Assembly (NCBI RefSeq): GCF_030705605.1
Contig: NZ_JAPCKK010000017.1
Coordinates: forward strand, 62,001 to 126,000
Length of the DNA stretch: 64,000 nucleotides
Direction of reading: 5' to 3'
Source: Paenibacillus zeirhizosphaerae
Lineage (GTDB): Bacteria; Bacillota; Bacilli; Paenibacillales; Paenibacillaceae
The notes beneath the pieces are model-generated. The model was given only the letters and a program-made list of their open reading frames with translations, was not told where the DNA came from and searched no databases. The position numbers were made by a program, and so were the translations under genes. Below, piece after piece: positions 44,737 to 53,619 of this stretch. Each line of letters opens with the position of its first letter. Positions within the stretch are counted from its first letter, which is position 1.

Positions 44737-45678
44737 ATGTATAAATCCATTATTGTCGGAACCGGTCCTGCCGGACTTACAGCGGCCATCTATCTGGCAA
44801 GAGCCAATATGAGCCCGCTTATCATCGAAGGTCCACAGCCTGGAGGTCAGCTTACAACAACAACCGAAGTTGAGAACTTTCCTGGCTTTGCTGAAGGAAT
44901 CATGGGACCTGAACTGATGGATAATATGCGCAAGCAAGCTGAACGCTTCGGCGCGGAATTTCGGACTGGCTGGGTCAACAGCGTAGATACCAGCAGCCGC
45001 CCATTTAAGCTTGAGGTGGATGGAATCGGTGAGCTTGTTACCGAAACGCTGATCATTTCTACAGGCGCTACGGCTAAATACCTGGGGATTCCGGGAGAGC
45101 AGGATAACGTTGGACGGGGCGTGAGCACTTGTGCTACATGTGACGGTTTCTTCTTCCGCAATAAGGAGATCATTGTGGTTGGAGGTGGAGACTCGGCTCT
45201 CGAAGAAGCGAACTTCCTGACCCGCTTTGCTTCGAAGGTGACCCTGGTACACCGCCGTGAGGAGCTTCGTGCCTCCAAGATTATGCAGGATCGTGCTCGC
45301 GGAAATGAAAAAATTGAATGGGCTCTGGACCGTACTCCGCTGGAAGTGGTTGCTTCCGAACAAGGAGTTACCGGGCTGAAAGTGCGAAACAACGCAACTG
45401 GCGAAGAAGAGCTGATCGAAGCGAGCGGTGTGTTTGTCGCCATCGGGCATCACCCGAATACAGGCTTCTTGAACGGACAGATCACAACGGATGCGAATGG
45501 TTACATCGTAACGACTCCGGGCACCTCCGAGACCAATATCGCTGGTATTTTTGCCTGTGGAGATGTACAGGATACACGTTACAAACAGGCTATTACGGCT
45601 GCAGGCAGCGGATGTATGGCCGCGATGGATGCGGAAAAGTTCATCGAAAGTCTGGAACACAGCTCGGTTGCGCTGTAA
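44737..45678 (+). CDS. trxB: Thioredoxin reductase
   Basis: A 313-aa FAD- and NADPH-dependent flavoenzyme that reduces thioredoxin. The FAD loop GTGPAGLTAAIYLAR is at the start, the redox-active disulfide is Cys132-Ala-Thr-Cys135 followed by DG, the NADPH loop is GGGDSALEEANFL, and the C-terminal FAD motif is GIFACGDVQD. TGGAGG before ATG 44737 fixes the start; the frame is open 40 codons upstream without a site. It is followed 45 bases later by a glutaredoxin-like gene. Confidence 0.95.
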   Translation: MYKSIIVGTGPAGLTAAIYLARANMSPLIIEGPQPGGQLTTTTEVENFPGFAEGIMGPELMDNMRKQAERFGAEFRTGWVNSVDTSSRPFKLEVDGIGELVTETLIISTGATAKYLGIPGEQDNVGRGVSTCATCDGFFFRNKEIIVVGGGDSALEEANFLTRFASKVTLVHRREELRASKIMQDRARGNEKIEWALDRTPLEVVASEQGVTGLKVRNNATGEEELIEASGVFVAIGHHPNTGFLNGQITTDANGYIVTTPGTSETNIAGIFACGDVQDTRYKQAITAAGSGCMAAMDAEKFIESLEHSSVAL

Positions 45679-45723
45679 AATAGTAAGTGTACGCTGTATA
45701 TAATCTAATTGAGGTGATTGAAC

Positions 45724-45954
45724 ATGGAAAAAGCGATCGTGTATACATCTACAAATTGCCCGCATTGCAAACAGGTGAAAAGCTACCTGACAGAACAGGG
45801 GATAGAATTCGAAGAGCGCAACATTGAAACGAATGATGCCTATGCGCAGGAAGTATGGGATATGGGCGTCCGCGCAGTTCCGCTGACACTGATTGGTGAT
45901 GCACGTATTTCGGGCATGAACAAAACACAATTTGCCAAAGTTTTGAATAAATAA
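45724..45954 (+). CDS. Glutaredoxin-like protein (NrdH/YruB type)
   Basis: A 76-aa thiol-disulfide carrier. The active site is Cys12-Pro-His-Cys15 in STNCPHCKQVK, and the cis-Pro segment is RAVPLTLIG near residue 57. Short CPHC glutaredoxin-like proteins of this type are usually reduced by thioredoxin reductase rather than glutathione, which fits its place after trxB. ATG 45724 follows GAGGTGA; a TTG at 45718 is also in frame. Confidence 0.87.
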   Translation: MEKAIVYTSTNCPHCKQVKSYLTEQGIEFEERNIETNDAYAQEVWDMGVRAVPLTLIGDARISGMNKTQFAKVLNK

Positions 45955-45988
45955 GCTCCTGTAAAAGGTATCCATCAGATAAATAATA

Positions 45989-46024
45989 GAAGCCAATGCC
46001 TTAAATAAGGTAGTGGCTTCTTTT
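45989..46024 (+). terminator. Terminator of trxB-glutaredoxin unit
   Basis: Hairpin GAAGCCA / TGGCTTC with an inner CCTT / AAGG stem, followed by TTTT. Confidence 0.75.
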
Positions 46025-46045
46025 GGTTTATTTGAGGCAAATCGA

Positions 46046-46074
46046 TTGACCACTGTAAAAATTAAACATATACT
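46046..46074 (+). promoter_or_regulatory. Sigma-A promoter of aloR-like gene
   Basis: TTGACC (46046-46051), 17-bp spacer, TATACT (46069-46074). The predicted start point near 46081 rules out protein starts further upstream. Confidence 0.7.
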
Positions 46075-46150
46075 CTTGGTATATTCAATTATGGTTTGCA
46101 AATTAGGGGTGTCATCGATAGCGATTGTTCAGCCTACAGGGGGTGTTAAC

Positions 46151-47566
46151 TTGGAGCATAACACCACGATTCGTACACAACTTGAAGAGCATATTAGACG
46201 TGAAAGACAGACACTTCAGAGCTTTGCAGATGCATCCGGTGTTAACAGAGGGACGCTCAGCGGCATCATTAACGGGAATCCTCCGAGACTGATTTCGCCT
46301 GGCCAGCTTGATCTCATCACCGCAGGGATGGGCTTGCCTGAGGGAGCCCTGTATGAAATGTACGCGGATGAATGCTTCCGCGAGACGGCCGCCCACTGGA
46401 GGCGTCTTCGTCCGTTTTTGCTTCGCTGTGCGCAGTTAAAGAAGCTTATCTGTATCAACAAGGTGTTGGATCGCCTGGCGGATAATTTATCGCATATCCC
46501 TGACATTTTCGATACGGCAGAAATCATGTACGAAGAGAACTGGCATGAAGCGGCTTTGCTTCTATACGAACGTGTAATTGAGAGCGAAAAGTACAGTCAT
46601 TCCGAACGGCTTGCTATCAGTCATCTCCGTCTTTTTCAAATCCACGAAAAGGATGAGCGCAGGAATCTAGAAGCTGCACTGCGTTTTCATTCATATCGCT
46701 GGCGTCTCCCTGAGGCCTTGAGTCTTGACGGGCTGCATATGCTTGCTGAATTTTTTGCGGTCAAAAAGCAATGGGATAAGGTGGAGTTTTATGCGGATGA
46801 GCTGCGTGAACTGACCGACGGACTATGCCGGACGCGCCAACGTGACTGGGACACGGACAGCTATACGCTTCGGCGCCCGCTGGTGTTTTATTACGGTAAA
46901 AGCCGCCTTCTCAAAGCCAGTGCTTATGAATTTACGGGAAAGTATGAAGAATCCAAGCGGTTTATTGCCGAGTATGCGGAGCTGGGCTGGTTCCGTGATC
47001 TGGATGAGACAGGGCAGCATTATGTGGAGCTTTTCCGGCTGTTCGCCAAGGCTAATACGATGTGTGTAGACGTTAAAATGGGAAGTAAGCGGGCAGTTGC
47101 ACCCTACGTGGAATTGCTGCTGGAGCAGCCTGAGGAGATTCTTGAGGGAGTAAACACGTTATTGGAATCTGCTAATAAGTATGGTTACTTTATCGATGCA
47201 GAGCTGGGTCTCTTCGCCGACCAACTTAACTACTACAGTACCACGGACCCCGGCCAATGGGAGAACCAATACAAAGAAGAGTTTAATGTTGATCGACTTG
47301 CTACATATTACAGACATCTTGCCGTTTATTATTTCAGAAAAGAGCGTTTTGAGGAAGGAATCAAAAAAATTCTGGACAGCTTCCATCTTTCAGTTCAAAT
47401 GAGTCAGCAGGACAATATAATTAAATGTATGACTTTATTTGAACAATACCGCAATTATGCTACGGTTCGGCTGCAGTATCTGTATGCCTATATTTGCGGA
47501 AAGGTGGTTAGTGATGAGGTTCAGGAAAACAGTCATCATGCTGTCAGTCCAGGCGTTTACGGTTAG
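46151..47566 (+). CDS. aloR: RRNPP-type peptide-responsive regulator (AloR/AimR-like)
   Basis: A 471-aa protein with an N-terminal XRE-type helix-turn-helix (about residues 6-70: TIRTQLEEHIRRERQTL, SFADASGVNRGTLSGIING) followed by about 390 residues of helical repeats of TPR type (AEIMYEENWHEAALLLYERV, KSRLLKASAYEFTGKYEESK, HLAVYYFRKERFEEGIKKI). This layout is that of peptide-binding RRNPP regulators, closest in length and organisation to the AloR proteins of Paenibacillus polymyxa. The TTG start follows AGGGGGTG and lies downstream of a good promoter. Its 3' end overlaps a short ORF with a signal-peptide-like N-terminus (47514-47621), the classic receptor-propeptide pair. Confidence 0.75.
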   Translation: MEHNTTIRTQLEEHIRRERQTLQSFADASGVNRGTLSGIINGNPPRLISPGQLDLITAGMGLPEGALYEMYADECFRETAAHWRRLRPFLLRCAQLKKLICINKVLDRLADNLSHIPDIFDTAEIMYEENWHEAALLLYERVIESEKYSHSERLAISHLRLFQIHEKDERRNLEAALRFHSYRWRLPEALSLDGLHMLAEFFAVKKQWDKVEFYADELRELTDGLCRTRQRDWDTDSYTLRRPLVFYYGKSRLLKASAYEFTGKYEESKRFIAEYAELGWFRDLDETGQHYVELFRLFAKANTMCVDVKMGSKRAVAPYVELLLEQPEEILEGVNTLLESANKYGYFIDAELGLFADQLNYYSTTDPGQWENQYKEEFNVDRLATYYRHLAVYYFRKERFEEGIKKILDSFHLSVQMSQQDNIIKCMTLFEQYRNYATVRLQYLYAYICGKVVSDEVQENSHHAVSPGVYG

Positions 47567-47621
47567 CCTTTCGATGGCCGAAAGTATTGAATATTGGGGC
47601 CATGGGATAGGTTTGAATTGA
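47514..47621 (+). CDS. aloP: Putative secreted signalling propeptide (AloP/Phr-like, 35 aa)
   Basis: A 35-aa ORF overlapping the last 53 bases of the regulator gene in another frame. It has a basic N-terminus (MRFRK), a hydrophobic core (TVIMLSVQAFTVSLS) and a signal peptidase I-type site SMA at residues 20-22, which would release ESIEYWGHGIGLN. The ribosome binding site AAGGTGG (47501-47507) is six of seven matched and six bases from the ATG. Size, position, export signal and polar C-terminus fit a pro-pheromone. No coding evidence beyond this; homologues were not checked. Confidence 0.65.
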   Translation: MRFRKTVIMLSVQAFTVSLSMAESIEYWGHGIGLN

Positions 47622-47674
47622 TATATGTCGGCATCGTCATCTTTCTGCTGGAGGTGGCGCTATACCCGGCCTGT

Positions 47675-47711
47675 GCTAACAGCCCCGCTGCGGATGCTCG
47701 GGGCTGTTAGC
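47675..47711. terminator. Hairpin after aloP-like gene, convergent with xylR
   Basis: Perfect arms GCTAACAGCCCCG / CGGGGCTGTTAGC with an 11-nt loop. T-runs are poor on both strands but the position between convergent genes suggests a terminator. Confidence 0.6.
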
Positions 47712-47727
47712 CTATCTTGTACACTCG

Positions 47728-48900
47728 TTACACAGACACACGGACATGCCCCAGATAAGCGGAGATCGCAGAATAGGCGGAGCCGAGCAGGGTGGAGCGA
47801 CTGCCCAGTTGCGAGAAACGGACATTGAGCTCTCTCCTGTGGTACGGGAGCGTGCGCTCCGCGACCTTGCTTTGCAGCGACGGCTCAAGCCAGCGCCTTG
47901 CTTCGGACAGATGCCCTCCGATGATGACAAGCTCCGGGTTAAAGCTGTTGACGATATTGGTAATGCCAATGCCGAGATACGTACCGATTTCTTCATACAA
48001 GCTGTGGACTGCTCCGTCTCCTTGACGGGCAAGCTCAAGTAACTGCGTTGTGCTGTGGGATGGCAGGCGGTAAGCCGCATGGTCGTAGGCTCGTTCGGAA
48101 GCGTAGAGCTCCCAGCACCCCCGGCTGCCGCAGGAGCAGTGAAGTCCGTCCCAGTTGATGGACATATGCCCGGTCTCGCCCGCATAGCCCCTTGAGCCTT
48201 TGTACGGCTTGCCGTCCATGATGATGCCGGATCCGATCCCTGAACCCACACTGATATAGACGAGATGGCGTGGCCTTTCCTGGTCATCGCCGGTCATGCC
48301 GTAATGGAGCTCGCCCAGTGCACCGGCATTCGCCTCATTGTCCAGCGCAACAGGCATGCCGAATTCACTCTCAAGCGGCTGTCGCAGCTCTGCGTTGTCC
48401 CAGCCAAGGTTGGGAGCGAACAGAACGGTGCCTTTGGCATCGACCATCCCCGGCACACCAATGCCGATGCCGACGATACCATGAGGGGAGGGAGGGGCTG
48501 CCTGAATAAGCTGGCTGATCATATCTCGCATCCTCTCAAGCACGAACGCAACATCCGTAGCCTCCAGCGCAGAACTCCGCTCCTCCACGATGTGACCTCC
48601 CAGGTCGGTTAAAATTCCTTTTACATAACTGACACTTAACTCCAATCCGACGGCATAACCGGCTGTGCGGTTAAACAGCAGCATCAGCGGCTTTCTTCCT
48701 CCGCTTGATTCCCCTAGCCCCGTTTCGCGGACCAATTGGTCAGTCATTAATTCGGAGACCAGATTGGATACCGTGGCTTTGTTCAGGCCGGTGCGTGTGG
48801 ACACCTGTGCGCGGGATAGCGGGGCATGGAGCCGGATTGTATCGAGCACAATCGATCTGTTCAGCTTTTTGACGAGCGCCTGATCACCTGTGACGTTCAT
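47728..48900 (-). CDS. xylR: ROK-family xylose repressor XylR
   Basis: A 390-aa repressor. The N-terminal winged helix-turn-helix (about 20-75: LSRAQVSTRTGLNKATVSNLVSEL) is followed by a ROK domain (GYAVGLELSVSYVKGILTD; GIGIGVPGMVD; DNEANAGALGE; zinc motif GLHCSCGSRGCWELYASE). It is transcribed away from xylA and the palindromic operator at 48976-49000 lies between them. Xylose binding should release it from that site. ATG 48900 was chosen over GTG 48909 for better spacing from AGGAAG. Confidence 0.92.
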   Translation of the reverse strand: MNVTGDQALVKKLNRSIVLDTIRLHAPLSRAQVSTRTGLNKATVSNLVSELMTDQLVRETGLGESSGGRKPLMLLFNRTAGYAVGLELSVSYVKGILTDLGGHIVEERSSALEATDVAFVLERMRDMISQLIQAAPPSPHGIVGIGIGVPGMVDAKGTVLFAPNLGWDNAELRQPLESEFGMPVALDNEANAGALGELHYGMTGDDQERPRHLVYISVGSGIGSGIIMDGKPYKGSRGYAGETGHMSINWDGLHCSCGSRGCWELYASERAYDHAAYRLPSHSTTQLLELARQGDGAVHSLYEEIGTYLGIGITNIVNSFNPELVIIGGHLSEARRWLEPSLQSKVAERTLPYHRRELNVRFSQLGSRSTLLGSAYSAISAYLGHVRVSV

Positions 48901-48975
48901 GGAACCCACTTCCTATTCTCGGTCGAGTAGTCTTTGGAGCCGTGCTCCGCATCTGAGTATTATCTTAAAAAAAAT

Positions 48976-49000
48976 ACTTTGTTTAGGCAATAGACAAAGT
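48976..49000. promoter_or_regulatory. XylR operator
   Basis: Inverted repeat ACTTTGT-N11-ACAAAGT, centre TTAGGCAATAG. It matches the Bacillus xyl operator layout (GTTTGTT...AACAAAC with a central GGCAA). It overlaps the presumed xylA -35 box. Confidence 0.85.
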
Positions 49001-49020
49001 TCTGCGGACTGTGTTAGTAT
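48991..49020 (+). promoter_or_regulatory. Presumed xylA promoter
   Basis: TAGACA (48991-48996), 18-bp spacer, TAGTAT (49015-49020). Weak -35, overlapping the operator. Confidence 0.55.
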
Positions 49021-49091
49021 AGCGGTGTAAACGAATTCCGAAAGAAATGAGATCGGATTGGACCTAATATTATACTGGGAGGCGTAATCAA

Positions 49092-50408
49092 ATGGCTTAC
49101 TTTGAAAGCGTTTCAAAAATTAGTTATGAAGGCAACAACTCTACGAATCCGTATGCGTTCAAATGGTATAACCCGGATGAGGTTGTCGCCGGGAAAACAA
49201 TGGCGGAGCATTTTAAATTTAGTATGGCTTATTGGCATACATTAACTGCTGGCGGATCTGACCCGTTCGGTGTGAATACGGCTGTCCGGGCATGGGATCA
49301 CCTTAATGGCCTGGATCTGGCCAAAGCGCGTGTGGAGGCGGCCTTCGAACTGATGGATAAGCTGAACCTTCCCTATTTTGCGTTTCATGATGTAGATATT
49401 GCTCCGGAAGGCTCCAGTCTGAAGGAGTTCTATGCGAACCTGGACACGATTGTGGACCTGATTGAGGAACAGATGAAAGCGACGGGCAAAAAGCTGCTCT
49501 GGAATACGGCCAATATGTTTACGAATCCGCGTTATATGCACGGAGCCGCGACGACCTGCAATGCCGATGTCTACGCACATGCTGCTGCCCAAATCAAGAA
49601 AGGGCTGGAGATCGGCAAACGCCTCGGTGGTGAAAACTATGTGTTCTGGGGCGGCCGTGAAGGCTATGAAACTTTGCTCAATACGGACATGCAGTTGGAG
49701 CAGGATAACCTGGCGCGCATGTTCCAAATGGCCATCGACTATGCCCGTGAAATCGGCTTTGAGGCCCAATTCCTGATCGAACCGAAACCCAAAGAGCCGA
49801 CGAAGCACCAGTATGACTTCGATGCAGCCACGACGATCGCTTTCCTGCAGAAATACGGTTTGGATAAGCACTTCAAGCTCAATCTGGAGGCGAACCATGC
49901 AACGCTGGCCGGGCATACGTTTAATCATGAGCTGCGTGTGGCCCGCATGAATGGCATGCTCGGATCGCTGGATGCGAACCAAGGCGATATGCTGATTGGT
50001 TGGGATACGGATGAGTTTCCGGTCGATATTTACGATGCCACTCTTACGATGTACGAAGTGCTGCAAAACGGCGGACTTGGCAAAGGGGGCGTGAACTTTG
50101 ACGCGAAGGTCAGACGCGCCTCCTTTGAGCCGGAGGATCTGTTCCTGGCGCATATTGCCGGTATGGACACGTATGCCAAGGGGCTCAAGGTAGCGGCAAA
50201 GTTGATCGAAGACCGCGTATTTGAGGATTTCATCGACAAACGTTACAGCAGCTTTAAAGAAGGCATCGGACAGGAGATTGTAGCGGGTAAGGCTACCCTC
50301 GCTTCTCTTGCAGAGTATGCGTTGAATAACGATACGCCACGCAAAAACGAATCCGGACGCCAGGAATGGCTGAAGGCGACGCTTAACCAGTACATTTTGG
50401 CTGAATAA
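49092..50408 (+). CDS. xylA: Xylose isomerase
   Basis: A 438-aa class II xylose isomerase converting D-xylose to D-xylulose with two divalent metals. Conserved stretches are [25 protein letters not shown] (catalytic His and Asp), [15 protein letters not shown] (metal Glu and Lys), [17 protein letters not shown] (metal Glu and His) and [17 protein letters not shown]. It starts at ATG after GGGAGG. First gene of xylAB. Confidence 0.96.
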   Translation: MAYFESVSKISYEGNNSTNPYAFKWYNPDEVVAGKTMAEHFKFSMAYWHTLTAGGSDPFGVNTAVRAWDHLNGLDLAKARVEAAFELMDKLNLPYFAFHDVDIAPEGSSLKEFYANLDTIVDLIEEQMKATGKKLLWNTANMFTNPRYMHGAATTCNADVYAHAAAQIKKGLEIGKRLGGENYVFWGGREGYETLLNTDMQLEQDNLARMFQMAIDYAREIGFEAQFLIEPKPKEPTKHQYDFDAATTIAFLQKYGLDKHFKLNLEANHATLAGHTFNHELRVARMNGMLGSLDANQGDMLIGWDTDEFPVDIYDATLTMYEVLQNGGLGKGGVNFDAKVRRASFEPEDLFLAHIAGMDTYAKGLKVAAKLIEDRVFEDFIDKRYSSFKEGIGQEIVAGKATLASLAEYALNNDTPRKNESGRQEWLKATLNQYILAE

Positions 50409-50442
50409 AAGCCTGTGCTTGTCGATTGGATAAAGCATAATC

Positions 50443-50471
50443 TTACCGCTGGCGGGGCGTCAGCGGTAAGT
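50443..50471 (+). other. Intra-operon hairpin between xylA and xylB
   Basis: Perfect arms CTTACCGCTG / CAGCGGTAAG around GCGGGGCGT. No T-run follows (GTGTGTC), so it is more likely a stabilising or partial-termination hairpin than a full terminator. Confidence 0.65.
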
Positions 50472-50506
50472 GTGTCTCATACGAGTAACCGTAAGGGGAT
50501 GTGAAT

Positions 50507-52003
50507 ATGGAGCGTTATGTGATTGGGGTCGATCTGGGGACCAGCGCAGTGAAGACGGTACTGGTTACCCGTGAAGGAAAGGTAGCTTTTGAAGCATCGG
50601 AGTCTTATCCGCTGCATCAGCCCAAGCCGGGGTACAGTGAGCAGGACCCGGAGGATTGGGTTGAGGGCACCGTAGCTTCGCTGCGCAAGCTGGTTGCAGA
50701 GGCTGGTATTCAGACTGATCGTGTGGATGGAATCAGCTTTTCCGGTCAGATGCATGGGCTTGTGCTTACAGATGCAATGGGTCAGGTGCTGAGAAGAGCT
50801 ATACTATGGAATGATACCCGCACGACAGAGCAGTGTCGCAGAATCGAGGCTACTCTTGGACCAAAGCTGCTGGATATTGCTCGTAACCGCGCGCTGGAAG
50901 GCTTCACGCTGCCCAAGCTTTTGTGGGTGCAGGAGCATGAGCCTGAACTGCTGAAGCAGGCGGCACATTTTATGCTGCCGAAGGACTATGTACGCTACAG
51001 GCTAACGGGGGAGCTGGCATCAGAGTATTCCGACGCGGCGGGAACGCTGCTGCTTGACGTGACGGGAAAGAACTGGAGCGAAGAGATAGCGGCAGCGTTT
51101 GATCTGCCGCTATCGCTGTGTCCCCCGCTGGTGGAATCCTTCGATCAGACCGGAGGTCTCCTGCCGGAAATGGCTGCACGGACAGGGCTTGCCGAAGGAA
51201 CGCCTATATACGCAGGTGGAGCGGACAACGCATGCGGTGCAATCGGTGCCGGTATTCTGAGCGAGGGCCAGACCATGTGCAGCATTGGCACGTCCGGTGT
51301 CGTGCTGTCTTATGAGGAACGCAAGAACCTGGACATCGAAGGCAGAGCGCACTTTTTCAATCATGGTGAGAAGGATGCCTACTATATTATGGGGGTTACG
51401 CTGGCGGCGGGCTATAGCCTCACATGGTTCAGGGAGACGTTTGCTTCAGGCCAGCCGTTCGAGGAACTGCTGGCGCAAGCAGAGGGTGTCCGGCCCGGCA
51501 GCGGAGGTCTGCTTTTTACCCCTTATATCGTAGGGGAGCGTACACCTCATCCGGATTCGCAAATCCGCGGAAGCTTTATCGGTATGGACGCGAGCCATAA
51601 GCTGCCTCATTTTACACGTGCTGTGCTGGAGGGGATTACTTTCTCGTTGAGAGAATCCATCGATATTTTATGGAGCACCGGCAAGGAGGTAACCGAAGTC
51701 GTCTCGATCGGCGGCGGAGCCCGCAGCGAGCTCTGGCTGCAAATGCAGGCGGATGTATTTAACGCCACTGTGATTAAGCTGGAAAGCGAACAGGGACCCG
51801 CATTGGGAGCTGCTATGCTGGCGGCATATGGATGTGGGTGGTTTGATTCTCTCCAGTCCTGTGCGCAAGTGTTCATCCGGCCGGCCAAGCGGTATATTCC
51901 GAGCGAGGAGGCTGTTCGGCAGTACGAAGGCCTATTCAGCTTATATCGTGAGGTATATCATGCAACACGCAGTTTAAATGACCAATTGTCCGAATACAGA
52001 TAG
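50507..52003 (+). CDS. xylB: Xylulokinase
   Basis: A 498-aa FGGY-family kinase phosphorylating D-xylulose. The N-terminal ATP loop GVDLGTSAVKTVLV, substrate-binding SGQMHGLV with catalytic Asp in ILWNDTRT, the Gly-rich AGGADNACGAIGAG and SIGTSGVV, and the C-terminal SIGGGARSELWLQMQADVF are all present. ATG 50507 follows AAGGGG. Together with xylA it feeds xylose into the pentose phosphate pathway. No xylose transporter gene is adjacent. Confidence 0.95.
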   Translation: MERYVIGVDLGTSAVKTVLVTREGKVAFEASESYPLHQPKPGYSEQDPEDWVEGTVASLRKLVAEAGIQTDRVDGISFSGQMHGLVLTDAMGQVLRRAILWNDTRTTEQCRRIEATLGPKLLDIARNRALEGFTLPKLLWVQEHEPELLKQAAHFMLPKDYVRYRLTGELASEYSDAAGTLLLDVTGKNWSEEIAAAFDLPLSLCPPLVESFDQTGGLLPEMAARTGLAEGTPIYAGGADNACGAIGAGILSEGQTMCSIGTSGVVLSYEERKNLDIEGRAHFFNHGEKDAYYIMGVTLAAGYSLTWFRETFASGQPFEELLAQAEGVRPGSGGLLFTPYIVGERTPHPDSQIRGSFIGMDASHKLPHFTRAVLEGITFSLRESIDILWSTGKEVTEVVSIGGGARSELWLQMQADVFNATVIKLESEQGPALGAAMLAAYGCGWFDSLQSCAQVFIRPAKRYIPSEEAVRQYEGLFSLYREVYHATRSLNDQLSEYR

Positions 52004-52322
52004 GTACTAAGAAATAGAAAAACAGAAGACTCCGGCTCCACTTCGACAGTGGTGCTGGAGTCTTTTTTTGTCTGAATCTTGGGACTGAAATGTTTCGCTT
52101 CATTCTTTTGTGACAGCCTTATTCGAAGAAAATCGGCAAAATTCGTAAAAAAATGAAAGATATTTGTATAGCCTTAAATTTTTTTATGGTAAAATGGTTG
52201 TAATTTCCTGTAGGAATTTTGTTCTATTATAGGTACAGAGGAGGATAGATTGAAATCGGATAGCGAATTGTATCGATTATCTAGCCTTGTTCATAAATTG
52301 CTAAGAAAGGCAGGAGCTCCTC
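52004..52322. other. Intergenic region after xylB
   Basis: A 319-base gap with the xylB terminator at the left and a T-rich stretch (52140-52200) with TATGGTAAAAT, a likely extended -10 promoter for the next gene, near 52183. No other structure seen. Confidence 0.5.
52027..52069 (+). terminator. Terminator of xylAB
   Basis: Hairpin GACTCCGGCTCCAC / GTGGTGCTGGAGTC (two mismatches) followed by T7. Confidence 0.85.
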
Positions 52323-53303
52323 ATGAAGAAGATCATTGGCTCCAAAGTGTCCAAGCTGCTGGTTGCAGGTTCTCTTCTCACGATTATGGTTCCGCAGGCT
52401 ATGGATTGGAATCACATGTATGCTGCGGAATCCACTACGCCCCCTACTGTATCGGCTGATCAGCTCCGGCAAAAGCTGGCTGATGCGATGCTAACCAGAG
52501 ACGAAGCGATATCTTTTACGTACACAGGCAATGTGAAGGAGCTCAAAAGCAAGCTTCAGACCGCAATTGATGAAGCCATGAAAATTGACCCTTATATTAA
52601 CTATACGATCAAGAGCTATGAGTTCAGTTATAAAGGGACTGTAACCTCCGCTGATGTAACCGTAAAACTGAACTACCGGGAGACCAAGGAGCAGACAGCT
52701 TATGTGGATAGTGCGGTAAAAACGGCGCTTGCCCAAATGATAACCCCAGGCATGACCAACCATGAAAAGGCTAAGGTCATACATGACTGGATTGTGAAAC
52801 GGCTGAAGTACGATGAAACCCTGCAGAAATACACGGCCTATGACGGACTTAGTACAGGCAGTACAGTTTGTCAGGGTTACGCCCTGCTGGCGTATAAAAT
52901 GCTCAAGCAGGCGGGAATCACCAATCAGATTATAGAAGGCAGAGCAGGCGGACAGCTTCATGCCTGGAATTTGGTGCAACTGGACGGGAATTGGTACCAT
53001 ATGGATACCACCTGGGACGATCCGACGCCGGACCGCCCGAATGAAGTGAGCACCGCGTATTATATGCTGACAGATACGGAAATCCGGCAGGATCACACCT
53101 GGACGAAGCAATATCCGGCTGCCAGCACGTCCTATCGCGGCACACTGAACAGTCTGATCGCAAAAGGCGGAGCTGCCGCCAAGACGTATAAGCAACTTTA
53201 CCAATCCCTTGAATATAGTTTAACCCAGAACGGGAATACGCTAAGCTCTGCCACTGACATTAAGACATTAGCCAGCAAAGCGATGAAGGGTGGTTCGCGC
53301 TGA
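52323..53303 (+). CDS. Secreted transglutaminase-like cysteine protein
   Basis: A 326-aa exported protein. A signal peptide covers residues 1-37 (KLLVAGSLLTIMV ... MYAAES). The transglutaminase-like core (about 130-265) has the triad Cys183 (in STVCQGYALL), His213 (QLHAWNLVQL) and Asp228 (HMDTTWDDP). Such bacterial proteins are thought to be proteases or cross-linking enzymes acting on the cell envelope; the substrate is unknown. ATG 52323 is preceded by GGAGCTCCTC with AAGGCAGGAG upstream. It lies alone between xylAB and the ter locus. Confidence 0.87.
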   Translation: MKKIIGSKVSKLLVAGSLLTIMVPQAMDWNHMYAAESTTPPTVSADQLRQKLADAMLTRDEAISFTYTGNVKELKSKLQTAIDEAMKIDPYINYTIKSYEFSYKGTVTSADVTVKLNYRETKEQTAYVDSAVKTALAQMITPGMTNHEKAKVIHDWIVKRLKYDETLQKYTAYDGLSTGSTVCQGYALLAYKMLKQAGITNQIIEGRAGGQLHAWNLVQLDGNWYHMDTTWDDPTPDRPNEVSTAYYMLTDTEIRQDHTWTKQYPAASTSYRGTLNSLIAKGGAAAKTYKQLYQSLEYSLTQNGNTLSSATDIKTLASKAMKGGSR

Positions 53304-53313
53304 AAATATTCCG

Positions 53314-53338
53314 GCCGCAGATATACTGCGGCTTTTTT
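53314..53338 (+). terminator. First terminator after transglutaminase gene
   Basis: GCCGCAG / CTGCGGC with ATATA loop, then TTTTTT. Confidence 0.88.
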
Positions 53339-53362
53339 GCTGCTGTTATGAAAATCATACAA

Positions 53363-53398
53363 GCAGTCCGTTGTTCTGCTGGAGACGGGCTGTTTTTG
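53363..53398 (+). terminator. Second terminator after transglutaminase gene
   Basis: CAGTCCGT / ACGGGCTG with a G-U pair, then TTTTT. Confidence 0.6.
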
Positions 53399-53573
53399 TT
53401 TTTTTATAGTCTCAAGGTCATGATCTGTTTTTCCTAAGTTTAATTCCTTGATTTATAGAGTCCTCCTTTTTAAGCAGGAGAAATTACATTTTTTCAGAGA
53501 AAAATCAGACATTTTGCAGAATATTAAGGTATAATTGAGATAAGAATCCAATAGGCGCAAAAATATTATGCAA

Positions 53574-53619
53574 ATGGAACTATATATTTTTCCGCTCATA
53601 GTAAAAATGTGAGTTCCAT
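53574..53619 (+). promoter_or_regulatory. Leader stem-loop before terD
   Basis: Arms ATGGAACT / AGTTCCAT with an inner ATTTTT / AAAAAT pairing, 71 bases before the terD start and followed by TTTTTTGGGTTTTT. It could act as an attenuator in the ter transcript. Confidence 0.5.

Noticed and set aside
47618..47710. A second small hydrophobic ORF after the aloP-like gene (TTG, then IYVGIVIFLLEVALYPAC...)
   Set aside because: It has only a weak AGG as ribosome binding site, starts on TTG inside the previous stop, and its end runs through the hairpin at 47675-47711. Not supported as a gene.
47625..47828. A 67-codon frame covering the hairpin and the xylR 3' end
   Set aside because: Crosses the convergent terminator-like hairpin, has unusual composition (Trp/Arg/Cys-rich), and overlaps xylR antisense.
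48001..48620. Forward-strand frames antisense to xylR
   Set aside because: They are shadows of the high-GC xylR reading frame. None has a credible ribosome binding site and the products are low-complexity.
49103..49119. Palindrome TTTGAAAGCGTTTCAAA at the start of xylA as a cre site
   Set aside because: The centre is one base short of the 14-bp cre spacing and two consensus positions fail. It may be partly fixed by coding (FESVSK). Left out as a site, though a relaxed cre remains possible.
52250..52459. A 69-codon frame overlapping the transglutaminase gene start
   Set aside because: It overlaps the signal-peptide coding region in another frame, its C-terminal half is a shadow of that gene, and its own product shows no domain or export signal.
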